DNA of 64,000 nt from Stemphylium vesicarium (GCA_004380135.1 QXCR01000065.1:95099-159098), one strand, 5' to 3'; numbered from the stretch's first letter, positions 35,664 through 48,138 are shown. Notes: a model not told the origin generated them from the sequence alone. Translations and numbers: made by a program.

Positions 35664-36888
35664 GGTAGTTTGCTTTTGCGTGGGAGTGCTTGGTAGTCGG
35701 GTGTGGAAGGGTACAATCGATGTATTATATGTTGGTTTCAAGACCTTTTGCTCTTGTAGTTGACTCCTCGAGTCTTGCTGGGTGTCTTCGTGCGAATGCG
35801 CCTTCTTTTACCTGGTTCCGCTAGGTTCTCCGTCGTCTTGAACTTCCGGACGAGTGATGTTGAGGTTTGAGCGGTTTGGATGCCGAGGCACCTGGTGGGT
35901 TCGTAATTGGTACTTGTCTTCATAGCATACTGCATTGACTTAAAGGTCCGCCCTTTAGAATCGTCTTGACTAAAGCAATCTTTTCCAGGCGGTACGCATC
36001 GAGGCATTCCAAATCGAGTGAAGAATATTGGAGGCGGCCATCTGTCGGCCAGAGCTGGCAAAAAAAGACCAACTTGGTCACCTGTTTTAAAGCGTTGAAA
36101 TATCACGAGGCATGCAGTGCGGTCAGAAAAAGAAAAAGAGGTTACATCGAGGGTGGGAGGGAGTACGAAGATACCCAATTGCCCACGTGGGGTGAGGCGC
36201 GCCCTGTTCTATTGGCTAATGTGATGCGGGGCGGATGGGTGCAGGAAGGGCCGACTGTCTTCATGACTTCACTTCTTGTCATGTCTCTGCATCGTCAGTG
36301 GATCTACCCATAGTACATATCCTGAGTTTTTCCAAGGAATCGATGCATATTGTATTTTGGAAACGTTGTTTTACTGTTGGTCGGTAGACGAGGAACTGCA
36401 GCTAAATCCAATCCATCTCTTTGCTGTCTACGAAAGGATGGTAGCTTCAGTGATGAGACATCCAACGTTGGATCCAGCATGGAATTTGAGAAATTATCTC
36501 TCTCAAGGTGCCATCCACAGCATTTCGACTCCGCTACTGTGATGAAAACTAGGTGTCGCTGATGTCACCCAAGCGAGCTGGATCCTGCATAGTACAACAT
36601 CAGATTCAGCCTGCACCCAACATGCCCAATCACACTAGTCCATCCCCTTCACATAGGCATTTCTTCGCATGCACTTCGGCAACATCTACCATTAACGGCA
36701 ACGCTCTGCCATCCCCACGACCCGCGGAAGCATGGCCGCTCCCGCTGCCTTTACGCCCACGAACTGCTATCCATGGCTGTACTCCGACACAGCACGATGC
36801 GGGGTATGATGCAGGCCAGGATATGCGTGCAGTTTCTTCCGTTTGCCATCTATTCTTGGCTTTCACCCCACGCGCTTGATAAACAAAC
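35664..36888. promoter_or_regulatory. Divergent promoter region, hydrolase / MATE transporter
   Basis: 1.2 kb between divergent starts. It contains a perfect 10 bp palindrome, CCCACGTGGG, at 36182-36191, an E-box/G-box-type site for bHLH or bZIP proteins. A basic 89-codon frame (36007-35738 minus, ATG start) overlaps the hydrolase leader and is a weak gene candidate. Confidence 0.45.
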
Positions 36889-38572
36889 ATGACTTCGTTT
36901 GTCTCTTCCTTACCCTTGACCCAGCGACTTCACTCCCGCCATCAGTACCAAATGCTACCTTCAAAGGACGGTAAACTGCGCGTAACAGCCTCGCCTACTG
37001 GTACTCCAGTAGAAGAGCGCCATGAGACGTTCGAGGGGACACATGAGAATGATAGGTTGTCATGGAAGGAACAAGCCAAAGTCGACTTGAAGCCCTCTGC
37101 ACGGCGCGACACGTAAGTCTCAACTCCCCAACACTGCAATCAGGATATGCTAATGAGCTTGAAGATTTTTTGGAGCGCTCCTGTTCAACATCTGCGCCTT
37201 CATTCTGCCCGCTCTCTACGGCACACTGTCCAAGCTATGGGTCGCCAACATTGATTCGTCCATGGTGGTGACAACCGATACGTACACGTACATCGGCACC
37301 ATCGCAGAAGTTCTCAACGAAGGTCTACCACGCGCCTCCTACCTGATAATAGGCGACAAGACGAGCCGCAGTTCCCGATCGCGTCTCCAACTCACGCACA
37401 CGCTCATCCTGTTCCAGTCCATCCTCGGGCTAATCATGAGCATCGGGTTTGTCGCCGGCGCCTCCACATTCGCCAAAGGCTTCGTTCCCATCGAAGTGAG
37501 AGACGTGAGCATAACATATGTCCGCATCTCCGCTTTCTCTGCATTTAGCTCCGCAGTCGAGTACGCGGTGAACACGTCGACGCGCGCGCTGGATAAACCA
37601 GACGTACCTCTCATCATCAGCTCCGTCAAGTTCGCAGTCAACATCATACTCGACTTACTCATCATCTCGAAATACCACGTCGGAGGCATCACACCCACAG
37701 TTAACATGCAAGCTGGCATCTCCCTCGCCTGCAGCCTGACCTCTGCTTTCGCCGGACTGCTGTACTTCGTGTACACCACGAGCTACAGCTCCTCGTCCCC
37801 TTTCCACCGCAATCCTGCCAATACCAGCGACAAAACAACACCCTCGCTACCCGCTCTACTTACCCTAATCAAACCCGGCGCAATCTTTTTCCTCGAATCC
37901 GCAATCCGCAACGCGCTCTACCTCTGGCTCGTAGCCGGCATCGTAGGCCTCGGCGCCACCTACGCAACCGCCTGGGGCGTCTTCTCAACCATCCGCTGGG
38001 GCGTCATCATGGTCCCCGTCATGGCCCTCGAAGCCACGACGCTTACTTTCATTGGCCATTCCTGGGGCGCGTTCCGTGCGACCTTGCCGCACGTTGCTAA
38101 ACCCCGCGTACCCATTCCGCAGATCTGGGGCTTGGTTCGCTGGGCATTGTACGCAGTTGCTGTGGTGCTGTTGGTCGAGGTGCCGCTTTGTCTGTCCATG
38201 TCGTTTGCGGGCGCAGAATCTTTTGCGCGATATCTCTCTGGTGATGGGGAGGTGGCGCGGATTACGGCGAGGATGTGGAGGACCGTCGATTGGTGCTATA
38301 TTTTGTATGGCGTGTCGACGCAGCTTGCGGCTGTGCTTGTGGCTACTCGTCCGAGGTGGTATTTGTATCAGTCGCTCGCGTCTAATATTCTGTATGTCTT
38401 GCCTTGGGCGATTGCGTGTCAGGCGGTGCGACTGGATGAGAAAGGTGCGTGGACGTATCATAGTTTGGTGTTTGGTGGAAGTCTGGTTTTCTCGTTTTTC
38501 ACCATCATCGCTGTTGATGCTGCGTGGGGATTGAGGTTGCGACGGGGGAAGATGCGGGTGAGTGCGTCGTAG
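36889..38572 (+). CDS. MATE family efflux transporter-like protein
   Basis: Multi-antimicrobial-extrusion type secondary transporter, likely exporting organic cations or metabolites by proton or sodium antiport. Exons 36889-37112 and 37165-38572 (52 bp intron, GTAAGT...AAG, GCTAAT branch) give 543 residues. The N-terminal 75 residues are hydrophilic. Splicing joins them to the first membrane helix, TFFGALLFNICAFILPALYG. I count about 11 or 12 hydrophobic helices, in two halves. The first half contains the GTIAEVLNEGLPRASY stretch typical of fungal MATE-like proteins. The substrate cannot be inferred. The start is the first ATG in the exon. Confidence 0.85.
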
Positions 38573-38890
38573 GGTATGGTGGGGAGACTAGTCGGTGAAG
38601 AGACCTTGAGATTGAGGTTAGACTTGGAGCGATACACGGTATCTCAGACACGGCTGGATCTGCACATTTGGACCGGATCTGAATCGAGTTTTGTTCATAA
38701 TTCCCGAAATCGCTGTATGCGAACATTACCAATCATACACTTGTCGTTAAGCGTGTCCAGCTGGTCATACTAATTCAACGCCATCTAATGCAAAGGCCCG
38801 CCAGCTCTAGAAATACAAAATGGTAAACAAAGTCGCGGGAGACATGTATGAATAGCCCCCTAAAACACATGCAAGGATGTCGCACTCGAT
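38573..38890. other. Intergenic between convergent genes
   Basis: 318 bp holding two 3' ends. Nothing else is seen. Confidence 0.6.
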
Positions 38891-41086
38891 TTACACGGTA
38901 CTTCCACTGCTAAACACCTTGCCAAAAGCGTCACCTTCTTCCATACTCAGACCCTCGTCTAGGATATCATGAGCCATGTTGACAACCTCATCTTCAATCC
39001 CAGCTTCCAACACTAAACCCTCACTAAACGCCAATCTTGTCAGCGCGACCAGATATGCATGCTGTCCACCCAGCGTGTTGACCAGCTTGCTCTTGATATC
39101 GAAGTCGGCGTTGGTTGTGGCTACATGATATATGAGTTTCATGGTCGCGTTGATGGAGTCGACCTTCTGGTCCTGCGTCGGTGCGATGGGGTGTCGGTAC
39201 AGGGTTGTGATGCAGTGATCGAGGTATTTGATCAGACGGCCTATACAGAGCCGATTTTGCGCTAGGCGACTGGACCCGTATTCGGAAATGGAGAATTGTG
39301 TGAGTACTGAGAGGACGAGGAGACGCAGGTCCCACAGATCTGCCTCGGAGACTGCCAAGGCCGATGTGGGTGATGCAGCAGGGTCTGGTACGGGCCTGGG
39401 TATCTCGGTGAAGAGATTGGTGAGCCGATTGATGAGAGCGTCTTCGTTGTTGGCTTGATTGTCTTGGGCGGAGTCTGCGGTGGTGATGGGCCCGACGGAA
39501 GTGGTGAGTGCAGATGTGCCAAGTATGCGCAGCATGAGCGTTATTTGTGATTGGGGCTGCTCTTTGACTAGAAGCATGATGGCGAATGTGGAAGGTATCG
39601 CTTGCCACAGTCGGGCTATGGCACTAGGGTCTGACGAAGACACACAACTGCTTGCCACCAGATACAGCAGTTCGAGGCAGTCTTCAACGTCAATGTAGGT
39701 AGCAATCTCACGCTGTTTTGGTGAGTAGAGATCTGCAATGGCCTTCTCTCCCCCCTTGGCAGCTTTGGAAATGGGGTCTGCCACGAGGTCAACAAAAGCA
39801 ATGATGAGGGGGACTACGCGCTCAGTGATGGTCACTGCAGTTTGAATTGGCTCGCATGCTAGAACGAAGTGCAGCGCATCGAGAATTAGTAATGTCGGAG
39901 CGTAGTATTTCTCATTCTGACACCGTTTCCAGAGATCGAGAAAGATGTGACAGATGCGCAGGGCCAACTCATGGACATCATCTGTAGCTATCTTGGCGAG
40001 TGCATCGTATACTATAGAGGACAGCTTCTTGGTAGGCTTGGACGGGAACGCATACTGAGTCAGTGCCTCGAGGATGCGGTCTGTACCAGAGGAAGACGGG
40101 TGTGAGAGCAGACGGTGCAAAAGGGTGAATCGGCGGTCGTCCCGGCGGAAGTGCTGTAGTAATGCAGCGTCTATCCTTCCTTCCGCAGCCGGGGGCGGCT
40201 CTTGCTCTTTCTGTCGAGTTCGAGGCTCGCTTAGCTGCAGTGCGGGCAGTGGTATGGGGCTTTGGTCTATTGCCTGCCGTTTCCGCTTCCCGACCTGCTT
40301 TGGGGTGGCAGTCTTCGGCCTCTCGCGGTGTTTAGAAGGGGATGCCATGACGACATCGTCGTCGTCGAAGCCATCGCCTAATGGACCCCTCGTCTTCTGC
40401 CCTTTTTTCGGGGTCCCTGCTGGACTGCCGAGGGGAGCACCCGACTTGGGCCGCGAGGGCATGATCCTCCCTGGTCGGCGCGCCATGCCAGCCCCTCTCG
40501 CCTCGTGCTGGTTGAACATGTTGTCCGTCTGGGCAGATTCTGCCTCGCGCCGCATCTTGTCCATCTCAGCACGCAGCCTCACCAGCTCGGTAGTGTGCAA
40601 CTGCTGCTGGTCGGCCAGCTGGCGCTCGTATCGTCGGCTTTCGGCATCGTGACGTCTTCGAAGGGTGTCGGCTTCTCCCGACTTGGTCTGCAGCTTTCCC
40701 TTCAGCTCGTCAGCCTCGCGCTTCTCGCGCGCCTTGTCTTGCTCTAACTGCGATGATTAGCGGGGCGTCGTGGGAAGGGAGGCGGGCATCGCACCTTCTT
40801 GATGCGCTGGAGCAGCTGGTTGGGGTCGGCCTGCGACCTGCACGGCGGCTCCTCGACTTCCATGGGCTCATTGTAGAATTGGTCGCCCGTGTCCGCGTCA
40901 TTTTGGGGTTGCTGGTCGTAGCCATGGCCGTAGCCGTAGTCGTAGTCGTAATCTTGCTGGGGCTGCGTGTACTGGGGCGCGTCGGCTGCCACCCACGGAG
41001 ACGCGCGCTGTGGGCCAGATGCATCGTCCAAGTTCACCACCTCTTCGCCGTCGTCGAGACCATAGTCTGACTCGGGTGCAGCATCA

Positions 41087-41141
<55 letters not shown>

Positions 41142-41271
41142 GCTGCTGCGGCTGCGGCTGCGGCTGCGGCTGCTGCGTGGCTCGGATGGCGCTGGCTTCC
41201 AGGTGCTGCAGCGTGTTCGCCGGGAGGTCGTCAAAGTCATCATCCGAGAAGCCAAAGTCATCGTCAGCCAT
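38891..41271 (-). CDS. uvsD: ATRIP-like DNA damage checkpoint protein (Rad26/UvsD type)
   Basis: Regulatory partner of the ATR/UvsB kinase. It recruits the kinase to RPA-coated single-stranded DNA. Exons on the minus strand are 41271-40795 and 40747-38891 (47 bp intron, GTGCGA...CAG), giving 777 residues. The N terminus DDDFGFSDDDFDDLP is the acidic RPA-binding type. It is followed by about 20 consecutive Gln with flanking QP repeats. Exon 2 opens with a long coiled coil (about residues 160-230, LEQDKAREKREADELKGKL). A basic linker with a probable nuclear signal (GKRKRQ) leads to a helical C-terminal domain. The upstream open frame begins at TTG, so ATG 41271 is chosen. It shares a 339 bp bidirectional promoter with CDS1. 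Confidence 0.85.
41088..41176. repeat. Trinucleotide microsatellite encoding polyglutamine
   Basis: About 18 perfect TTG units on the plus strand (CAA on the coding strand), followed by CTG and alternating CTG-CGG units. It lies in exon 1 of the ATRIP-like gene and encodes about 20 Gln plus QP repeats. The long uninterrupted run is likely length-polymorphic between strains. Confidence 0.97.
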
Positions 41272-41610
41272 TGTCGGACCATTTGCCAACTATCGTCCGC
41301 GTGTGCATGTCCCCAATGCGGCGCTAGAGCGGGGGGGCGCGACGCGTTGTTTGGCCTTGGGTCGGCAAATTCACATGCAGGCGGCGTCGCTAAGAGGAGG
41401 TGCCATGACGTCTGCCCGTGGTTACTTGTCCGCAATTTCACAACCTGCCTAGTCAAGTCGTCTCACTGTAGCCAGCACAGCGCGCTCCACCACCCCGCCG
41501 TCGCATACCCAAGACTTTCACCACCGCCATCGCGCCTTCCTCTCCCACCCCTCAAGCCCCGCCATCCGCCCCCCTAAGCTTCGAGCTCCCACATAACCGC
41601 CATCCAAGCC
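41272..41610. promoter_or_regulatory. Bidirectional promoter, ATRIP-like / CDS1
   Basis: 339 bp between divergent ATGs. It is C-rich on the CDS1 side. No open frame of interest was seen. Confidence 0.55.
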
Positions 41611-43123
41611 ATGGCGCGTCCACGAAAGGACGTCAAGTTCCAGCACCAGGTGCGCAGTGCTAGCAGCGCCAGCAATGGCAGGGCCCGGAGACTCTCGCAA
41701 AGCATATCTGAGTTTAGCGATCCCGGGAGTCCTACCATCAAGGAAGAAGCCGGCCCTCCAGTATGCCGTTCTCGTCTCTACCCGCCGCCCTCCCCATGCT
41801 GACAAGGCCAGGCCGCCGAACAACCGTCCCAAACCGACTATGAGAAGAAGAAGGCAAACTTCATTACCCGCACAGTATGGACGCTTGTCATGATTGCTGG
41901 CTTCTTCTGGGCCCTCGGTGCCGGCCACCTCTTTATAATCATCATCATCACCGCTGTCCAAGTCATTTCCTTCAAGGAGGTCATCGCAATCGCAAACGTC
42001 CCGAGCAAGGCTCGCAGCCTGCGCTTCACCAAATCCTTGAACTGGTACTTTCTGGGCACCGCCATGTACTTTTTGTACGGTGAGAGCGTCATATACTACT
42101 TCAAGCACGTCTTGATGATTGACCGTCTGCTGCTTCCCCTGGCTACCCACCACAGATTCATTTCCTTCATGCTCTATATTATTGGTACGCTGACTTCTCC
42201 GATACTTTCCTATCAAGCTAATTCTTCCAGGCTTCATCTTCTTCGTCCTCTCGCTGCAAAAGGGCCATTATAAGTTCCAGTTTACGCAGTTTGCCTGGAC
42301 CCACATGGCCCTTTTCTTGATTGTCGGACAGGCGCACTTCGTCATCAACAACATTTTTGAAGGATTCATTTGGTTCATCCTTCCCGTATCCATGGTCATT
42401 ACCAACGACATTTTCGCCTATCTCTGCGGAATTACCTTTGGAAGGACACCCCTGATTCAAATCTCGCCCAAGAAGACGTGGGAAGGCTTCCTAGGCGCCT
42501 GGTTCTTCACCGTCCTCTGGGGCATCCTCGTCACCCACTTCGTCGCTCAGTACAAGTACTTCATCTGCCCGGTCAACGATCTGGGCGCAAACATCTGGTC
42601 TGGACTCGAGTGCAGGCCCAACCCCGTCTTCGTGGCGCAAGACTACACTATTCCTTTCCTTCCCGAAGGGATTCCGATCCCGCGTACCTTCAACATCATG
42701 CCCGTTCAATTCCACGTCATCATGCTGGGAACCTTTGCCTCTCTCATTGCGCCGTTTGGTGGTTTCTTCGCGTCTGGACTGAAGCGCACATTCAAGATCA
42801 AAGACTTTGGTGACTCTATCCCGGGACACGGAGGAATGACTGACCGCATGGACTGTCAATTCATCATGGGCTCTATCGCATTCTTCTACTACTCCGGCTT
42901 CATCGCTGTTCACCACACGACTGTTGGAGGTGTCATTGAAGCGGCTGTCACTGGTCTCACCTACGAGGAGCAGATGGAAGTCGTCAAGATACTGAGCAAG
43001 CACTTGGTGAATCAGGAAATAATATCGCCAAAGGTATGTCTTTCTCGTCTCATGACAGCACGTCGCATGTACTGACTTTTGCAGGTGCTCGAACTTCTCA
43101 CTGAACAAATGGTGAGGAGATGA
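41611..43123 (+). CDS. CDS1: Phosphatidate cytidylyltransferase (CDP-diacylglycerol synthase)
   Basis: Makes CDP-diacylglycerol from CTP and phosphatidate in the ER, feeding phosphatidylinositol, phosphatidylserine and phosphatidylglycerol synthesis. Four exons: 41611-41760, 41812-42184, 42231-43033 and 43085-43123, with introns of 51, 46 and 51 bp, give 454 residues. A Ser-rich cytosolic N terminus precedes about eight membrane helices. The family signature SGLKRTFKIKDFGDSIPGHG followed by GMTDRMD lies at about residues 350-377. The last exon adds only 12 residues (VLELLTEQMVRR). Frame continuity was checked at each junction. It is divergent from the ATRIP-like gene. Confidence 0.94.
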
Positions 43124-43516
43124 GATGGACACGAATTAAGTTTGATAATTTAGAGTACTGGTGGGTTAAATAGGGTATCGGGAAAAAGCAGCGCTGCGAG
43201 CAAGATGCAGCCGGAATTCAACAAGCATGGCAAGGGGCACTCGCCATGAGTGGGAGGTATTGGTAATTGAGCGCACATACCCTTTCTGCAGTCTGGCACG
43301 CGCCTGGGAGGATGCGGTTTCTTATGGTGTGCACAACTGTATAGTAGTAATGGTATATAAGTTAATACTCTCTACGTATTTGACAGGCCTTGCTGGTATA
43401 CAGGGCGGCGGGGATGCCGCGCACCTCCGGCCTTTGCAACCGAGGCTTGTGCGCACGGTCCTCTCCTCGTCAAGTTTCGACCCAGTGCGGTTTGGCAGTA
43501 CTTCACATCAACGCCA
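43124..43516. other. Intergenic, 393 bp
   Basis: CDS1 3' end and promoter of the PPR gene. Nothing else is seen. Confidence 0.55.
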
Positions 43517-45438
43517 ATGCCACCCCGCCCTTTTGTGAATGACGGACTATGGCGATGTCTCTGTCCAGGGTTTCCGCCGAATCCAGCGACGAAGGCGATT
43601 GTCGGAACACGAGGTAGACTGCCCCAGCGCAATCCATCCCAGCAACATGCCACGACCAGCCCAGGCGGCCGCCAATTACGTGCCTACACTTCGTCGAACC
43701 CAAGCCTCGCTCCCAGCGACTCGTTCTTCTCCCAGCCGGGCTCTACGTCCACTGGCTTTCGCCCTTTCAGGGAACAAGCTCATTCTCTGCCCCCATTGAG
43801 TCCCCGAGGGCCTTCGCTCACACAGCTTCCCACCTACGCCCTATACGAACATGCCCGCGCTGAGGGTGCCAAGGGCCGTTTCGCCGATGTCATGAACATT
43901 TGCAGAGTGTTGATCAAGGATAGAGGGGAGCAGCCAAATAGAGAAATGTACACGGCCATACTACACAGCTTCATTAGTTCCAAGTACGGCACAGCGGGAA
44001 AGGTGCGAAAGGTGCTTGACGAGATGGGCTTCTGGAATGGAACAGATGCCTTTTCGTATGAAAAGCCTAGGATCGAGCTGGACGCGCGTGCGTGCGAATG
44101 TGTGCTAGAAGCGCTAGCTGTCCATCCTGATTACCTTCTCCGCGCCGAGATCCTCGAATACATGAGGTCGCGCTGGTTGCCCTTATCGGACCGCGGACGG
44201 TGCCATGTCGTCGCCGGGTTGCTACGCGAGCGTCACTTTGAACAGGCACTGGAGATGATGGAAGAGATGGTAAAGAACAACGCACGAGCTGAGGCCTGGC
44301 TTTTCGACAAAGCCATGTGGATGCTTTTGGAATTCGGAGAGGTCGAAGAGGCTTTCTATGTGCTGAGTCTCAAGGAGACGATGCAAGGTAGAAGTAGCGG
44401 GACAGGTACCGCCAAATTGAGTGACGCCCTCTGGGGTGCATTGTTGGAAGCTGCGGCGCAAAAACAGCTGGTAAGTGTGACCTGTACAACGCACCGAATA
44501 TGCAATGCGATATTGATACGGCGCAGCATCAAGAGACAACCAAAGCATGGATGTCTCAAGTCCAACCCGGCTACCTGAAGCCAGGCGATGGAGCCTGCAT
44601 GTCTGTTCTTGTTCTCGCTTCTCGATATGGAGATGTGGAATTAGCAACCGACGTCTTTCGCGTACTCACGGCCCGCGAAACAACTTTCACGACCCACCAC
44701 TACGAGCTACTCATCGCCACATACCTTCAGGCCGATGACGTTTCAGCAGCGTTATCTGTGATTCTGATCATGGTTGACGCGAAACTCAGGGTCGATGCTG
44801 GAACGTGCCAATCTATTTTCAACTACTTGTCTACACCTACCCAAGACGGAAGTAATCGACCCTTGGAAGCGTTCGGCCAACTACAAGAATTTGAGGCTGC
44901 CGGTCGCAAGGTTCCCACAGCTGCTGTTAATGCATGTATACAAGCTAGCCTTGCCCTAGAACGACTAGAAGAGGCTGTCGAGATATACAAGGCTCTTCAT
45001 ACCGTTTCCCGCGCTGGACCCAACACGAACACCTTCAACATACTCTTCAAAGGTTGTCATAGTTTCTCACGTAAGGAACTTGCCATGTTCTTCGTGAACG
45101 AGATGATTGAATTGGGTCTTAAGCCTGACCGCGTTACATATGACCGGCTCCTACTGGTGTGTTTGAAAAACGGCGACTTGGAGGATGCTCTTTTATACTA
45201 CGAGGAAATGACCAGCGCCAACCCTTCCATGAAGCCCAGACGGAGAACATGGGAATTGTTGATCGATCAGTGTGTCAAGAGAGGCGACGACAGAGCGGTC
45301 GCGCTATTGAAAGCCTACAAACAAGGCGTTGAGGAACCACGGACGATTATGGAGAAGGCCGTTGTCAAGCGTTTCAAGTCTAAAGACATCGGGACAACAC
45401 CCGCCGATAACGCTCTATCCGACGCTGTGGAAGATTAA
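43517..45438 (+). CDS. Pentatricopeptide repeat protein, probably mitochondrial
   Basis: PPR proteins bind organellar RNA and control its processing or translation. Exons 43517-44470 and 44527-45438 (56 bp intron, GTAAGT...CAG) give 621 residues. The N-terminal 85 residues are rich in Arg, Ser and Pro with few acids, consistent with a mitochondrial presequence. Repeat-like helix pairs begin near residue 108. Clear PPR-like units occur at NTNTFNILFKGCHSFSRKEL and RVTYDRLLLVCLKNGDLEDA, with consistent 35-residue spacing in the second exon. The protein ends in a short charged tail. The RNA target is unknown. The start is the first ATG and gives the presequence. Confidence 0.82.
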
Positions 45439-46307
45439 GACGTCAGAACAGCAAAGGACAAGAAGGAAACCCCAGATGTTGGCGCTGGCGCGGAAATGTC
45501 GGACACGACAAGTGGATTAGACCCACTCTCGAAGAAACCCAGTGCGAACACGGGGGCAGGAATGGAGAATTCTGCCGATCTCGAAGACGGTCGCGCACAA
45601 CTGATGAGAGCTAGTACAAGCAACAAGCGGCGCTAGAATCAGAAAACCACGCAAAACTACTAAATAACCAAGTGTCCACGACGATCTTGCTAAGCAATAA
45701 CTAAGTTCACCGATGTCTTTCCCAAAGTCTTATCTTGCAGCTGCATACATGAACGCATCACCCGCATGAAATGTGCTTCCCATAGAGTGTGGGGCGGTGG
45801 TCAGGTACAGTCCGCGTACGTGGTGTCATTACTAAGTCTAGGCCGTGTGGCCTACCCACGTTCAGCAAATTGCCTCTCGCACGAGCTGACATCTTCCGAC
45901 AGAACATGGCGCGCACGGCTTCTGTGGGGATGAACCAACTACCGAGGCCGTGAGGCTTGACGAATAAAAAGCTGGGTGAATCAAGGTTTTCAAGCAAACT
46001 AGCTCATTCTTGGAAAAGCTTAAATCCTGCCGCAGAGCCGCCGGTCCACATCAAGCCTCAACCGTGGTGATAGCGCTGCTCCATGATGAAGGATTTTGGC
46101 ATCAGCCGCTCGACTCGATACGAGCGAAGCCGAACTATGGCCGCGCCCGCGCGCCCTGTTTTTTGGTGAGCTGCGAGTCAATTCCCGCACTGTTTTGCTC
46201 CACACCGGCCAGGATGGCGTTGCCCGCGAATGCGGTGTATGGGGTCGATACCCGAAGTGGCTATCGGAGCGTGGTGATACGTTCTATCTCCGGTGGTTAA
46301 CCCCAAG
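45439..46307. other. Intergenic, PPR 3' region and upstream part of transporter promoter
   Basis: About 870 bp without a supportable gene. The proximal transporter promoter is listed separately. Confidence 0.55.
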
Positions 46308-46397
46308 GTGGAGACGGAAATGGTTGAATATTGCATTGACTGGAGTGACTCCATGATGGCACCCACACTGCAGATATTGTGGGGAGGGGTCCTGGAG
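46308..46397 (+). promoter_or_regulatory. Cluster of CreA-like SYGGRG sites before the sugar transporter
   Basis: Four matches to the carbon-catabolite repressor consensus occur within 90 bases: GTGGAG (46308-46313), CTGGAG (46340-46345), GTGGGG (46379-46384) and CTGGAG (46392-46397). They lie 86 to 175 bases upstream of the transporter ATG. The consensus is short and degenerate, so density and position, not any single match, are the evidence. Repression of this transporter by glucose is inferred. Confidence 0.45.
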
Positions 46398-46482
46398 TAC
46401 AAGTAGTGAGCTGCCTTCCATCCCGTTCCTCTTGCGCAGTTCTTTCTTCTCCTCTGAATCCCTTCCTCCTTCTTCCGTCACC

Positions 46483-48138
46483 ATGGGACTCACCGGAAAG
46501 ACTCTCCAGACGGCGCAGCTCTTGCTCGTTGTTCTGCCAGCTTTTGTGCTGTTCGGATACAACCAGTCCGGTGTTGGTGGTCTTCTCTCCCTGCGAGACT
46601 GGAATGACCACTTCCCCGAGATCAACACCATCGATACTACCGGGGCTGAGAAGAGCAGCAACTCGACCAAGCAAGGTGCCGTCGTCGCCACCTTCACCAT
46701 CGGTGCTCTTTTCGGTGCTCTTTCCTGTTCCTGGATCGGCGACATTCTCGGTCGACGAAAGCTTATCTTCCTGGCTGCGGGCCTAACCTTCATCGGAGAG
46801 GTCCTTCAGTGTACCAGCTTCCAGCTCGCCCAGTTCGTTGTTGGTCGCTTCATCCTAGGATGGGGTGTTGGTGCTCTGAGTGCCACAGTTCCAGTCTGGC
46901 AGTCTGAGTGTTCGTCATCTGCTAACCGTGGTAAACACGTTGTGCTGGACGGATGCTTCATCTCCTTGGGCTATCTCCTCGAGGCCTGGATCAACCTGGG
47001 TTTCTTCGAGCAGGACAACCTCCAAATCCAATGGCGTATTCCTCTCGCCATTCCCACCGTCATCTCGATCGTCCCTATGCTCGCAGTATTCAGCATCCCT
47101 GAATCTCCTCGCTGGCTGGTCCGAAAGGGAAAGGTCGAAGAAGCTCGCCTCAGCTTGTCCAGCTTCAAGGGCTTGGACCTGCACGACCCTGAAATTACCG
47201 CTGAGATCAGTGGTATTGAGCTTGCTCTCGAGGAGACTGGTCGCAGCGCGGCAAAGATGAGCGACATCTTTACCATGGGCAAGGACAAGCTTTTCTACCG
47301 CTTTTCGCTGTGCATCTTCCTCCAGTTTCTGCAGCAAATGTGCGGTAGCAACCTCATCTCTACCTACTCTACTGTAAGTTCCAGCACCTCGCTTCCATTC
47401 CCAACCACAATGCTAACAACTTTGAATAGATCATCTTTCAAGACGGTCTTGGTCTCTCCGCCGAAATCTCACGCATCCTCTCCGGTGGCGCGCTCACCTG
47501 GAAGTTCCTTTCCTGCTTCGTCGCCTTCTTCACCATCGACCGCTTCGGACGCCGCAAGCTCTTCATGTTCAGCGGAGCAGGCATGGCCTCATGCATGCTG
47601 GCTCTAGCCGTCGCATCCAGCTTCCCCACTTCGAACCAAGCCGCACAGATCGTATCCGCGCTCTTCGTCTTCCTGTTCAACTTCTTCATCCCCATTGGTT
47701 TCCTTGGTGCAAACTTCTTGTACTGCACTGAAGTCGCGCCCACCCGTCTCCGTGTCCCCATGGCCGGTATCTCGACGGCGAACCACTGGCTGTGGAACTT
47801 TGTCGTCAACATGGTTACTCCTGTAAGTTATCCCTATTCTGACTCCTGGGGTTTTGCACCTTGCTAACACACCTCATTAGGTCGCGATCGAAACCATTGG
47901 CTGGCAATACTACCTCGTTTTCCTCATCATCTCCGCGCTCATCCTCCCCGTCGTATACTTTGGCTACCCCGAGACCATGGGCCGTAGCTTGGAGGAGCTG
48001 GAAATGATGTTCACAGAGGGCAGTAGCATTCCTGCTATCGTTGCCACGTCTCGCAAGCCTTTCCATGGCAGCATTGTGCCCGAGCATATGCTAGAGAAGG
48101 GTGGCAAGGAGGTTGACGAGGAGGAGTACATGCGATGA
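46483..48138 (+). CDS. MFS sugar transporter (hexose/lactose permease type)
   Basis: Proton-coupled or facilitative sugar uptake across the plasma membrane. Exons 46483-47373, 47430-47822 and 47881-48138, with introns of 56 and 58 bp (both with GCTAAC branches), give 513 residues. Twelve membrane helices are expected. Sugar-porter signatures are present in order: GDILGRRK (about residues 84-91), VGRFILGWGVGALSATVPVW, PESPRWLVRKGK, DRFGRRKLF, and PETMGRSLEELE near the C terminus. The frame is open upstream to a TTG at 46432, but ATG 46483 has a strong CACCATGG context and gives the usual short N terminus. Substrate specificity cannot be read from the sequence. Upstream CreA-like sites suggest carbon regulation. 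Confidence 0.92.
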
